Source: Phycisphaerae bacterium
GTDB taxonomy: Bacteria > Planctomycetota > Phycisphaerae > Sedimentisphaerales > Anaerobacaceae
NCBI GenBank assembly: GCA_012744475.1
Contig: JAAYBV010000108.1
Span: 1 to 64,000, forward strand
DNA: 64,000 nt
Reading direction: 5' to 3'
Below the pieces are notes generated by a model, which was not told the origin of the DNA, ran no database searches, and worked only from the letters and a program-made list of their open reading frames with translations. Position numbers and translations under genes: made by a program. Shown here piece by piece: positions 43,363 through 51,491 of the stretch; positions within the stretch are counted from its first letter, which is position 1; the number at the start of each line of letters is the position of its first letter.

Positions 43363-43758
43363 TTATCCCTCTTTCGAAGCCAGATTGAACCTCTCGATAG
43401 CACGATTGAACCACTCGACTAGCGTCGCCTTGTCGATCTGCATATGAAAAGCCTCGACCACGATCCGCTCCAGCTCTTCGCAGACGATCCGTTTCCGCAC
43501 CGCCTTGCTGAGATTGCTGTCCAGGTTCGCCACGAAGGCGCCGGCGCCCGCCCGGGTGACGATGATGCCCTCCTGTTCGAGCTGGCGATAGGCCTTGGCG
43601 ATGGTGTTGGGATTGATCGCCAGTTGCTGAGCCAGTTGGCGAACCGTCGGCAATCTCTCTTCCCTCGCGAGCCGGCCCAGGGCGATGTCCCGCTTGACCT
43701 GATCGATGATCTGAAGATACACGGGCCGGTCGGACGCGTTGTCGATGCGAAACTGCAT
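43363..43758 (-). CDS. Short GntR-family transcriptional regulator (YtrA type)
   Basis: A 131-residue protein with a winged HTH: RPVYLQIIDQVKRDIALGRLAREERLPTVRQLAQQLAINPNTIAKAYRQLEQEGIIVTRAGAGAFVA. The family motif LPSVRxLAxxLxVNPNTVxRAYxxLE is nearly intact. Only a short helical tail follows (about 85-131), with no effector domain, which defines the YtrA subfamily. In Firmicutes these repress ytr-type ABC operons and respond to cell-envelope stress. GAGG lies at spacing 6 before the ATG. It is the first gene of the ABC operon, downstream of the promoter at 43796-43824 and close to a possible operator, so autoregulation is likely. Confidence 0.92.
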   Translation of the reverse strand: MQFRIDNASDRPVYLQIIDQVKRDIALGRLAREERLPTVRQLAQQLAINPNTIAKAYRQLEQEGIIVTRAGAGAFVANLDSNLSKAVRKRIVCEELERIVVEAFHMQIDKATLVEWFNRAIERFNLASKEG

Positions 43759-43768
43759 AGGCCACCTC

Positions 43769-43789
43769 AGTATTTGTACTATTATTACT
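43769..43789 (-). promoter_or_regulatory. Candidate GntR operator
   Basis: AGTA (43769-43772), 13 bp and TACT (43786-43789) sit at the predicted transcript start, just before the SD of the regulator gene, in an AT-rich island. YtrA of B. subtilis binds AGTGTA-N13-TACACT; only the outer half-sites match in spacing, so this is a suggestion. Confidence 0.35.
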
Positions 43790-43795
43790 ATTACA

Positions 43796-43824
43796 ACCAT
43801 AACACCCTTCTGGTTCACGTTCAA
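43796..43824 (-). promoter_or_regulatory. Promoter of the GntR-ABC operon
   Basis: Minus-strand TTGAAC (43819-43824), 17 bp and TATGGT (43796-43801). Transcript start near 43789 places the AGTA-N13-TACT element directly over it. Confidence 0.5.
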
Positions 43825-43874
43825 GAGAAATCTTTCGGAATTCTCTTTCTCCGGTCGCATCGGCGCGCCCGGTC

Positions 43875-43903
43875 TTGACGAACGAACGGAACGCCGGTAT
43901 TCT
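43875..43903 (+). promoter_or_regulatory. Promoter for the MGMT-like gene
   Basis: TTGACG (43875-43880), 17 bp and TATTCT (43898-43903), about 38 nt before the ATG at 43941 and divergent from the GntR-operon promoter. Confidence 0.5.
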
Positions 43904-43940
43904 CTGCGATGGACAGGACTTGGGTACAGGAGACCAGGCG

Positions 43941-44429
43941 ATGGCAAGTGCGAAAGGAAAACGCAGGAGCTGGCGTGAGAAACTGGAGAACCCAGCGGTG
44001 GAAGGGCTGCCCAAGGTGGTGGACATCCCGGAGAAATGGCGGAAGATGATGGGAGGACGCCGCGTGCTGGTGCCCACGCCTCTGATGGCGGACGAGGAAA
44101 TCCGAACGGTGCGGAAGGGCCGACTCATCACGACCGGCCAGATCCGCCGGCGTCTGGCCGACCGCGAGGGCGCTGATTCAACATGCCCGATGACGCTGGG
44201 CATCTTCCTGCGGATCATCTCGGAGGCCGCTGAAGAGGACCGCGGCAACGGGAAGAAGCGTATCACCCCCTACTGGCGGGTCATCAAGGACGACGGCAGC
44301 CTCAATCCCAAGATTGCCGGCGGCGTCGAGGCCCAGACGGCCCGACTCCAGGAGGAAGGCCATACGATTCTGCCGGGCGAAGGCAAGAGACCGCCCCGCG
44401 TCAGCGATTTCGAGAAGGCTCTCGTCTGA
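43941..44429 (+). CDS. MGMT-like alkyltransferase-fold protein
   Basis: A 162-residue protein matching the family annotated as MGMT family protein. Family motifs: GLPKVVDIPEKWRKMMGG, VLVPTPLMADEEI, KGRLITTGQIRRRLADREGADSTCPMTLGIF and KRITPYWRVIKDDGSLNPKIAGGVEAQTARLQEEGH. The fold resembles the DNA-binding half of O6-methylguanine methyltransferase, but the active-site PCHR is absent; the motif at that place is TCPMT. Whether it repairs DNA is unknown. The ATG at 43941 has CAGGAG upstream. It is followed 55 nt later by a GNAT gene. Confidence 0.8.
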   Translation: MASAKGKRRSWREKLENPAVEGLPKVVDIPEKWRKMMGGRRVLVPTPLMADEEIRTVRKGRLITTGQIRRRLADREGADSTCPMTLGIFLRIISEAAEEDRGNGKKRITPYWRVIKDDGSLNPKIAGGVEAQTARLQEEGHTILPGEGKRPPRVSDFEKALV

Positions 44430-44484
44430 GTGACCGTCTGGAGTATCGGCGATCCGACGAAGGAGCCCCTTCAACGGGAAGAGT

Positions 44485-45270
44485 ATGAGCCTCATACAAC
44501 TCCGGGACAAAAATAGAATTGAGTCCTTCCTGCGCCAGGATCCTGAGCTGCGCATTTACGCCCTGGGGGATCTGGACGATTTCTTCTGGCCGTACACGAC
44601 TTGGTTCGGTCGCCAGGAGGCCGGCGAATTGAAGGACATCGTTCTTATCTACGCGGGCAGGGCGATGCCGACTGTGATTGCCGAGGCGGAACAAGCGGAG
44701 GGTATGTGCTCTCTGCTGGAGGAAATCGGTTCGCGCCTGCCCCGGCGGTTTCACGCCCATCTGAGCCTCGGCGTCGAAGACATCTTCCAGAACAGCCACA
44801 TCGTGCATCCGCACGGAATGCACTGCCGGATGGCTCTTCGCAAGGGCACGCGCGTGAGAGACGTTGACGATTCCAGGGTTGTCTCGCTTGGCCCGGCCGA
44901 CTTCGGCGAAGTGCTGGCGTTCTACGAAGAAAGCTATCCCGGCAACTGGTTCGACGGCCGGATGCTCGAAACGGGGCGGTACAACGGTCTGCGGGATGCC
45001 GGACGATTGCTGAGTGTGGCCGGTGTACACGTGTACTCGCCGCGCTATCGCGTTGCCGCTCTGGGGAATATCGCGACCCATCCGGCTCACCGCGGCAAAG
45101 GGTACGGGACACGTGTCACGGGGCAACTCTGCCGGACACTGCGGGATGAGGTCGAGCACATCGGTCTGAATGTCAAAGCCGACAACGAGCCGGCATTGCG
45201 ATGTTATCGCCGATTGGGCTTCGAGGTCGTCGCTCGTTACGCGGAGTTTGACTTCGAGCGGCGGACCTGA
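44485..45270 (+). CDS. GNAT family N-acetyltransferase
   Basis: The 261-residue protein has an N-terminal region of about 130 residues (IQLRDKNRIESFLRQDPELRIYALGDLDDFF...) and a C-terminal GNAT domain. The acetyl-CoA-binding signature is AALGNIATHPAHRGKGYGTRVTGQL, where the RGKGYG loop holds the pyrophosphate. The conserved end is LNVKADNEPALRCYRRLGFEVVARY. The two-part layout matches GNAT enzymes with a degenerate N-terminal GNAT-like half. Acceptor unknown. GGGAAGAG precedes the ATG. It converges on the methyltransferase, with stops 9 nt apart. Confidence 0.88.
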   Translation: MSLIQLRDKNRIESFLRQDPELRIYALGDLDDFFWPYTTWFGRQEAGELKDIVLIYAGRAMPTVIAEAEQAEGMCSLLEEIGSRLPRRFHAHLSLGVEDIFQNSHIVHPHGMHCRMALRKGTRVRDVDDSRVVSLGPADFGEVLAFYEESYPGNWFDGRMLETGRYNGLRDAGRLLSVAGVHVYSPRYRVAALGNIATHPAHRGKGYGTRVTGQLCRTLRDEVEHIGLNVKADNEPALRCYRRLGFEVVARYAEFDFERRT

Positions 45271-45278
45271 GGGCGAGG

Positions 45279-46271
45279 TCAGGCCTTCCACGCCCGGATC
45301 AGGGAATTCATGCCTTCGTCCGGGTACAGCAACTCGACGTCGGCAAAGCCGGTGGCGGACAGGTCGTCACGAAACTCCTCGAAGGTATAGGAGTTGCCCC
45401 CTTCAGTCCCCACCAGCATGTTGACGGCAAACAGCGCCCCTGCCGGCGGCTTCGTGCGCGACCGGTCCAGCACAACGTCGCGGATGGCCAGCGCCCCGCC
45501 CGGCGTCAGAGCGGCGTATGTCTTGGCGAAGAGGGCCCGATTCTCCTGGCGGGAGTTCTGGTGGGCGATGGCACTGAGCCACGCCAAATCCGCGCCGCCC
45601 GGCAAGTCGTCGCGGTTGTAGTCGCCGGCCACGAGGGTGACGCGATCGAGCAGATTGGCGCGCATCAAGCGCTGCCTGGCCAAAGGAACGACCTCGGGCA
45701 GGTCGAACAAAACCGCGGTCGCTTCGGGCGCCCCCCTCAGAAAGGCGATCGTCCAGGTGCCGGAAGCGCCTCCGATGTCCAGGAGCCGCTGGAACCTCAG
45801 AGGCCCCAGCCTGCCGACCACCGCCGGAGCGACGGCGACGCTGAAGTTGTCCATGGCGCCGATGAATGCCTCGGTGTCGGCAATTTCACCTCGTATGCTC
45901 GGCGTCCGCTGGGCGGGCCCACCGTCGCGGACCACCCTGGCAAGCTGAACCCAGCGGCGCAGGCAGTTGGCCTGATGACGCAGCCCGGCCAGTACGTTGG
46001 TCGGTGAATCTTCGCTCAGCAGATTGGCCACCTCGGGCGGGACCACATAGACGTCGCCCCGCTTCGCAAGCAGGTCCAGGGCCGCCAGAGCGTCCAGCAG
46101 GATCGCCGTGGCTCGCGGATCGGTGTCCAGAACCGACGCCAAGGCCGCAGCGGTCGCCGCTCCCCGGGCCAGGACGGTGAAAATGTCCAGATCAGCCGCC
46201 GCGAGAACCACACAGGCCGGCTGAAACGCCCGAGCGGTTTCCAGGAGTTTCGCTTCTGTCCACAACTGCAC
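45279..46271 (-). CDS. SAM-dependent O-methyltransferase-like protein
   Basis: The 330-residue protein has an N-terminal winged-helix dimerisation part (ACVVLAAADLDIFTVLARGAATAAALASVLDTDPRATAILLDALAALDLL), as in plant-type and polyketide O-methyltransferases. The C-terminal Rossmann fold has RLLDIGGASGTWTIAFL (SAM motif I), AVLFDLPEVVPLARQRL, LVAGDYNRDDLPGGADLAWLS and LTPGGALAIRDVVLD. The catalytic His of caffeic-acid-type enzymes appears as AIAHQNS. The substrate is probably a hydroxylated aromatic or other secondary metabolite. The GTG start at 46271 has AAGGAGA about 10 nt upstream. It is divergent from the lipoprotein gene. Confidence 0.86.
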   Translation of the reverse strand: MQLWTEAKLLETARAFQPACVVLAAADLDIFTVLARGAATAAALASVLDTDPRATAILLDALAALDLLAKRGDVYVVPPEVANLLSEDSPTNVLAGLRHQANCLRRWVQLARVVRDGGPAQRTPSIRGEIADTEAFIGAMDNFSVAVAPAVVGRLGPLRFQRLLDIGGASGTWTIAFLRGAPEATAVLFDLPEVVPLARQRLMRANLLDRVTLVAGDYNRDDLPGGADLAWLSAIAHQNSRQENRALFAKTYAALTPGGALAIRDVVLDRSRTKPPAGALFAVNMLVGTEGGNSYTFEEFRDDLSATGFADVELLYPDEGMNSLIRAWKA

Positions 46272-46424
46272 CGTAGAGACTCTCCTTCTGCGGATGACCC
46301 AATGATCCCGCCGGAGCGAAAGAATAGGACACGCAACGCCTTACGTGCAGCCGATGGTATCAGAAGCCTCCGGGGAAGGGCACCAATTTCCAACGGGCGC
46401 CCGGCAGTTTTTCCGCGTTCGCTC

Positions 46425-46453
46425 TTGACGAGACCCGTGACTTGGGGTTTACT
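46425..46453 (+). promoter_or_regulatory. Promoter for the lipoprotein gene
   Basis: TTGACG (46425-46430), 17 bp and TTTACT (46448-46453). The transcript would start near 46460, about 110 nt before the ATG at 46571. Confidence 0.6.
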
Positions 46454-46570
46454 GTGGTCTTTGGCATGCTCAAGTCGGGGTGCGAGCGAGGCTCGGCACC
46501 GTCGATGTGTCCGACGGGACTCGCCCCGGACCGGCAGTTTGGCGAATGTCAGTTGAAAGGAGACTCTCCG

Positions 46571-47362
46571 ATGACAAGGACCGTTATCATTGCCACAACC
46601 CTGCTCTTGCTGGTCGCTGCCGCAGGATGTACCCCCACGGATCGTGGGCTAAGTCACCGACTGCCCCAGCGAACCATTTATGAGAGCCCAACGCCTGCCG
46701 CGGAGGTGGACCAGGTCGTGGGCTCCACGGATGAAGTGGACCTCGTGGAACAGGTGGCGACGCATCGCCGGTCCTACCGCCGTAGTCTGGAACTGCTCAT
46801 GACCCATTACACCGTCGTCGGGGACAATCGCAAGCTCAGGTGGGCTCAGGAGGAATTGCGGGCGCTGGACCGGATGCCGCAGTACCGTTACATCATCGAC
46901 GCCCAAGTCATGCCGGCGAACCTCCAGGCCTCGACGCGAATCCCGGCGGCGGACGAGTTGTATCTGGACGCGGTCGAGACGCAGCGCCAGGCCGAACCGA
47001 TCGGAATCCTCAAGGATGAGGAACTGCTGCGCGTGGCGCTGACGAAGTACAATTCGTTGATTCGCCAGTATCCCAATTCCGACAAGATCGACGATGCGGC
47101 TTACCGGGCGGCGGGAATCTACGATTACTTCAAGGACTATGAGATCGCCCTGCTCTACTACCAGCGGGCGTATCAATGGGACCCGGACACGCCCTATCCG
47201 GCGAGATTCTACGCCGCTTCGCTTCTCGACAAGAAGCTGCACCGGCGAGACGAAGCGCTGCAAGTCTATCAGGAAGCTGTCCTGCGGGAAGGCGACCGGT
47301 ACGACGAGTGGAAGATGTACGGGGAACGCCGGATCAAGGAGCTCAGCAGCTCCCAGAACTGA
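46571..47362 (+). CDS. Lipoprotein with TPR-like repeats
   Basis: A 263-residue exported protein. The signal LLLLVAAAGC ends in a good lipobox (AAGC), so it is a lipoprotein. The mature part is helical and contains TPR-like motifs (LLRVALTKYNSLIRQYPNSDKIDDAAYRAAGIYDYFKDYEIALLYYQRAYQWDPDTPYPARFYAASLL). This suggests a protein-assembly or periplasmic scaffold role such as BamD-like; no catalytic residues are evident. AAGGAG at spacing 8 supports the ATG. It has its own promoter and ends in a textbook terminator, so it is monocistronic. Confidence 0.82.
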   Translation: MTRTVIIATTLLLLVAAAGCTPTDRGLSHRLPQRTIYESPTPAAEVDQVVGSTDEVDLVEQVATHRRSYRRSLELLMTHYTVVGDNRKLRWAQEELRALDRMPQYRYIIDAQVMPANLQASTRIPAADELYLDAVETQRQAEPIGILKDEELLRVALTKYNSLIRQYPNSDKIDDAAYRAAGIYDYFKDYEIALLYYQRAYQWDPDTPYPARFYAASLLDKKLHRRDEALQVYQEAVLREGDRYDEWKMYGERRIKELSSSQN

Positions 47363-47399
47363 TGCCGCTTGACAGGTCTATCGCCAGCGTGTCTTCTCA

Positions 47400-47428
47400 G
47401 GGTCTGACAGTACGTCAGACCCTTTTTT
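47400..47428 (+). terminator. Rho-independent terminator of the lipoprotein gene
   Basis: Perfect 9 bp stem GGGTCTGAC (47400-47408) / GTCAGACCC (47414-47422), AGTAC loop, and six Ts (47423-47428). It lies 37 nt after the stop and separates the lipoprotein gene from tilS. Confidence 0.9.
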
Positions 47429-47472
47429 GTGGGCCATGGCGGTCTGCCGGAAGGACCCCGTGAGGAACAGCT

Positions 47473-48894
47473 ATGGAACCGCTGGAGCGGAAGGTGGCGG
47501 ATTTCATCCGAGGCATGGATCTGTTCTCAGGGGCCAGACGTGTCCTGCTGGCTGTCTCCGGCGGGGCGGACTCTTTCGCCCTGCTGCACGTGATGCACCG
47601 ATTGACCGCGCATGAAGTGATCGGCGTCGAGCTTCTCTGCGGCCACATCAATCATGGACTTCGGGGGGCCGCCGGCGACGGCGACGAGGCTTTCGTAATC
47701 CAAGAGTCGCGCGAGTTGAACCTGCCTGTCGTCAGCCGAACTGTCAACGTCAGAGCGTATGCACAGGAGCATCACCTCTCAACGGAAACGGCAGCGCGGC
47801 AGTTGAGGCTGAATACCCTTATCGAGATCGCCGGCGCCCACGGTTGTGCCGCCATCGCCATGGGGCACCAGAAGAACGACAATGCCGAGACCATCATCCA
47901 GCGACTGGGACGCGGGACGGGCCTGCGAGGTCTGGGCGGCATCTGGCCGTCGCGATGGGCCCGCGACGGCCTCGCGTTGGTCCGCCCGCTGCTGGAGTGC
48001 TCGCGCATCGAGATCGTCGAGTATCTCCGATCGAGGAAGCTCTCCTGGCGGGACGATCACACCAACAGCGACTGCATCTATACACGGAACCGGATTCGCC
48101 ATCGCCTGCTGCCGGAATTGCAGGCCCGATCCGACAGCCTGCTGGTCGAGGAACTGGCCTCACTGGCGGCTTCTGCCAAGAAGTTGTACGCCCGAGTTGC
48201 TGACGAGGCCCAGCAGGCCGCGACAAGACATGCAGAGTTCAGCGCCAACGAAGCCAACGTTGAGCCGGAAGCACTGGCCGCCCTGCCCGAACCAGTCGGC
48301 GTCGAACTGGTCCGACAGGTGCTCACGAGACTGGGTCTTGGGGAACGTGACTTGAGCCGGCGACATTACCGAAGCCTGCTGGCATTGACCGGACCTGCGT
48401 CAGGCGGGCAAAAGGTGAACTTGCCCGGCGATTTCTGGGCACAGCGTCTGCGCGACACGATTGTTGTGCGCAGGCCGCTGCGCCGGGGTCAGCAACTCCC
48501 CGATCCGGTCGAACTGCGTATCCGCGGAACCACACGATTCGGATCGTATCGCATCGACGCGCAGATCCTCGACGCCGGGCAGATCAAGCCGGCAGCAATC
48601 ACCGGCAAGAAGAACCCCTTCCAGGAATACCTCGACCTCGGCCGTATCCGCCCTCCGCTCGTTGTGCGACCGCGCCGCCCCGGCGACCGGTTTGTCCCGC
48701 TGGGCCAACACAGTCAGAAGAAGGTCGGCAAGTTTCTCACGGCCGCCAAAGTCGCGGACAATCTCCGTTCGCGAGCCTTTGTAATCGAAGACGTCCAAGC
48801 CATTCTCTGGGTCTGCCCCATCCGCATCAGCGACCACGCCAAGGTCACCGAAAACACGTCGATCATCCTTGATCTGAGCGTCGCGGAAGTGTAG
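47473..48894 (+). CDS. tilS: tRNA(Ile)-lysidine synthase TilS
   Basis: TilS converts C34 of the CAU-anticodon tRNA-Ile to lysidine, an essential step for AUA decoding. The 473-residue protein has the PP-loop SGGADS (29-34) that binds ATP, then GHINHGLRGAAGDGDE, TETAARQLRL and MGHQKNDNAETIIQRLGRGTGLRGLGG (metal/AMP and tRNA contacts). LVRPLLECSRIEIVEYL and the linker with DHTNSDCIYTRNRIRHRLLP follow. The C-terminal domain has RPRRPGDRFVPLG and KKVGKFLTAAKV. The length and order of motifs are those of full-length bacterial TilS. A GAGGAA site precedes the ATG. Confidence 0.95.
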   Translation: MEPLERKVADFIRGMDLFSGARRVLLAVSGGADSFALLHVMHRLTAHEVIGVELLCGHINHGLRGAAGDGDEAFVIQESRELNLPVVSRTVNVRAYAQEHHLSTETAARQLRLNTLIEIAGAHGCAAIAMGHQKNDNAETIIQRLGRGTGLRGLGGIWPSRWARDGLALVRPLLECSRIEIVEYLRSRKLSWRDDHTNSDCIYTRNRIRHRLLPELQARSDSLLVEELASLAASAKKLYARVADEAQQAATRHAEFSANEANVEPEALAALPEPVGVELVRQVLTRLGLGERDLSRRHYRSLLALTGPASGGQKVNLPGDFWAQRLRDTIVVRRPLRRGQQLPDPVELRIRGTTRFGSYRIDAQILDAGQIKPAAITGKKNPFQEYLDLGRIRPPLVVRPRRPGDRFVPLGQHSQKKVGKFLTAAKVADNLRSRAFVIEDVQAILWVCPIRISDHAKVTENTSIILDLSVAEV

Positions 48895-48932
48895 CTTCTA
48901 TCGATAGCTGAGAATCGCAAAGGAGGGAAGAC

Positions 48933-49961
48933 ATGATCAGTCGCAGGCAGTTGCTGGAGCACGCCAAGGCTCAGGGAGCCACGGACATCCATGTTTGCGC
49001 AGGGGCGCCGATCCTCTTTCGCATTGGCGGCAGGCTTGTGCCTGTGACAAAGGAGAAGTTGACCGCGCAGCAAAGCCAGGAGATCGCCTATGACCTGCTG
49101 ACGGTCGAGCAGAGGAAACTCTTCGAGGAGAGACTCGACTACGACCTGATGCTGGCCGAGGACCAGGGGCGCTATCGTATCAATGTCGGGTATTTCGACA
49201 GCGCCGTCGGCGCCACCATCCGCATCCTACCCGCGTACGCCAGAACGATTGCCGAGCTGTTCCTGCCGGACGTCGTCAGAGATCTCGCCCATCGTCGCAA
49301 GGGACTCGTTTTGATCACCGGCGCGACCAGCCAGGGCAAGACCACCACGATGACGGCGATGATCGACGAGATCAACACGAGCAACGAGAAACACGTCATC
49401 ACCATCGAAGACCCGATCGAGTATACGCACGTCAACAAAGCCGGCGTCGTCCGCCAGCGCGAAATCGGCCGCGACACTCAGTCGTTCCAATCCGGATTGC
49501 GGGCGGCCCTGCGACAGGATCCCGACGTCATCGCCATCGGCGAGATGCGGGACTACGAGACCATCAAGATCGCCCTGACGGCCGCCGAGACAGGGGTGCT
49601 CGTCCTCTCGACGCTGCACGTGATCTCGATCGACAAAATCCTGGAGAGACTGCTCAGTTACGCACCGGCCCATGACGAAGGACAATTGCGGTTCCTGTTG
49701 GCCGAATCGCTTCAGGGCGTCATCCATCAGGAGTTGGTTCCCACCGTGGATGGCCGGCAACGCGTGGCGTGTGAAGTGCTGGTGGTGACCAGCGCCGCGA
49801 AGAACATCATTCGCCGCAAGGGCGGCTATTTTCTGCGCAGCGTCATCGAGACAGGCAAAAAGCATGGCATGGTCACCATGGAAGAGTCCATCAACGGATT
49901 GCTCGCTCAAAAAATCATCACCGAAGCCGTCGCGGAGAGTATCCTGGCCAACTACAAATAG
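48933..49961 (+). CDS. PilT-like twitching-motility / type IV pilus ATPase
   Basis: A 342-residue type II/IV secretion AAA-like ATPase. Walker A is GATSQGKTTT (130-139), the Asp box is EDPIEYTHVNKAGVVRQREIG, Walker B and the adjacent segment read RQDPDVIAIGEMRDYETI, and the His box is STLHV. The N-terminal domain begins GATDIHVCAGAPILFRIGGRL, like PilT (SDLHLSAGLPPMIRVDG). The usual GPTGSGKST of PilT is altered (ATSQ) but keeps the required G-x4-GKT. No pilin or pilus assembly genes are adjacent, so it may work with pili encoded elsewhere or in another assembly. AGGAGG precedes the ATG, 38 nt after tilS. Confidence 0.88.
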   Translation: MISRRQLLEHAKAQGATDIHVCAGAPILFRIGGRLVPVTKEKLTAQQSQEIAYDLLTVEQRKLFEERLDYDLMLAEDQGRYRINVGYFDSAVGATIRILPAYARTIAELFLPDVVRDLAHRRKGLVLITGATSQGKTTTMTAMIDEINTSNEKHVITIEDPIEYTHVNKAGVVRQREIGRDTQSFQSGLRAALRQDPDVIAIGEMRDYETIKIALTAAETGVLVLSTLHVISIDKILERLLSYAPAHDEGQLRFLLAESLQGVIHQELVPTVDGRQRVACEVLVVTSAAKNIIRRKGGYFLRSVIETGKKHGMVTMEESINGLLAQKIITEAVAESILANYK

Positions 49962-50004
49962 CAGGAGCGGAATTCATCGGACTTCCGCCCGTCAGGAGGC
50001 AAGC

Positions 50005-51486
50005 ATGGGCAAGAGCACGCGACGCGAATTTCTGAAGGCCGCCGGTCTGGGGGCGGCGTCTTTGGCGCTGACCGGCAGCATGCCGTTGTCGGCACAGGAC
50101 GGTGGGACAAGACCGCGTCCCAACATCCTGCTCTGCATCGCCGACGACTGGTCTTGGCCCCACGCGAGCATCGCCGGCGACCCCGTCGTCAGAACACCCG
50201 CGTTCGATCGTGTCGCGCGCGAAGGGGTGCTGTTCGAGAACGCTTTCGTCACGGCGCCGTCCTGCACCCCCTCGCGAGGTTCGATCCTCACCGGGCAGTG
50301 GCACTGGCGACTGGAAGAAGGCGGGAACCTCTGGAGCACTCTGCCAGCCAGGTTTGCGGTCTATCCCGATCTGCTGAAGAAGGCCGGCTACCACGTCGGC
50401 GTGACGCGCAAGGGCTGGGGACCGGGCCGGATCGAGCCGGGCGGTCGAACGCGAAACCCGGCCGGGCAGTCATATAAGGATTTCCGGGCCTTCCTCGAAG
50501 CCTGTCCGCCAGATGCGCCATTTTGCTTCTGGTTCGGCAGTACCGATCCACACAGGCCGTATGAACAAGGGTCCGGCGTCAAGAGCGGGATGAAACCACA
50601 AGACGTTCGTGTGCCCGCCTGCCTTCCTGACAACGAAATCGTTCGCAACGATTTGTGTGACTACTACGGGGAGGTGCAAAGATTCGACCGCGAGGTCTCC
50701 GAACTGCTGGGGTTGCTTAAGGCCAGTGGTGACCTGGACAACACGCTCGTCGTGGTCACCGGTGACAACGGATTGCCGTTTCCCCGATGCAAGAGCAACT
50801 TGTACGACCTTGGAACCCATGTGCCTCTGGCGATCCGCTGGCCCGCCAGAGTTCCGGGCGGCCGCATCGTGAAGGACTTCGTCAGTCTGCAAGACCTGGC
50901 CCCGACGTTCATCGAGGCCGCGAGTCTCACACCGCCATCGGAGATGACGGGGCACAGTCTGATCGCTATCCTTACATCAGGCAGGTCCGAACATGGGCAG
51001 TCGGGACGTGACCATGTTTTGACGGGCAAGGAGCGACACGCCTCGGTCCGCAAAGGGGGCTTGGGCTATCCGTGCCGGGCGATCCGCACGCACGACTTCC
51101 TCTACATCCGCAACTATGAACCTGGCCGATGGCCGGCAGGAGACCCCGTCGACGGCGGCGCACCCTACTACCCCAATTGGAGCTATGGGGATATCGACGG
51201 CTCGCCGACGAAAACGTACATGCTGGAGCACGCGGACAAGACGCATGTGAGAAAACTTTTTGAATTGGCCTGCGCGAAGCGTCCTGCCGAAGAGCTGTAT
51301 GACCTGCGAAGAGATCCGGAGCAGCTCAATAACGTGGTTGGCGTACCGGACTATGCCGCCGCTCGGAAAGAACTGGCGGCAGCCCTCCAGGCGGAGCTGG
51401 CGGCAACGGGCGACCCGCGTGCGCTGGACGCAGGCGATGTCTTCGACCGCTATCCCTACTACGGAGGCCAGCAGCCACGGAGATAG
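50005..51486 (+). CDS. Secreted Cys-type sulfatase
   Basis: A 493-residue type I sulfatase. A Tat-like signal (STRREFLKAAGLGAASLALTG, twin Arg at 6-7) is followed by NILLCIADDWSW (metal-binding D47-D48) and the formylglycine motif SCTPSRGSILTG (C87, R91). C87 must be converted to formylglycine by an FGE or anSME maturase not present here. Later come FGSTDPHRPYE and VVTGDNGLPFPR (metal ligands), the Lys in KSNLYDLGTHVPL, and a C-terminal LYDLRRDPEQLNN. The sequence looks like the heparan-N-sulfatase-type S1 branch. Many sulfatases in Planctomycetes act on sulfated algal or animal glycans. AGGAGG precedes the ATG. Confidence 0.93.
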   Translation: MGKSTRREFLKAAGLGAASLALTGSMPLSAQDGGTRPRPNILLCIADDWSWPHASIAGDPVVRTPAFDRVAREGVLFENAFVTAPSCTPSRGSILTGQWHWRLEEGGNLWSTLPARFAVYPDLLKKAGYHVGVTRKGWGPGRIEPGGRTRNPAGQSYKDFRAFLEACPPDAPFCFWFGSTDPHRPYEQGSGVKSGMKPQDVRVPACLPDNEIVRNDLCDYYGEVQRFDREVSELLGLLKASGDLDNTLVVVTGDNGLPFPRCKSNLYDLGTHVPLAIRWPARVPGGRIVKDFVSLQDLAPTFIEAASLTPPSEMTGHSLIAILTSGRSEHGQSGRDHVLTGKERHASVRKGGLGYPCRAIRTHDFLYIRNYEPGRWPAGDPVDGGAPYYPNWSYGDIDGSPTKTYMLEHADKTHVRKLFELACAKRPAEELYDLRRDPEQLNNVVGVPDYAAARKELAAALQAELAATGDPRALDAGDVFDRYPYYGGQQPRR

Positions 51487-51491
51487 GCGCG

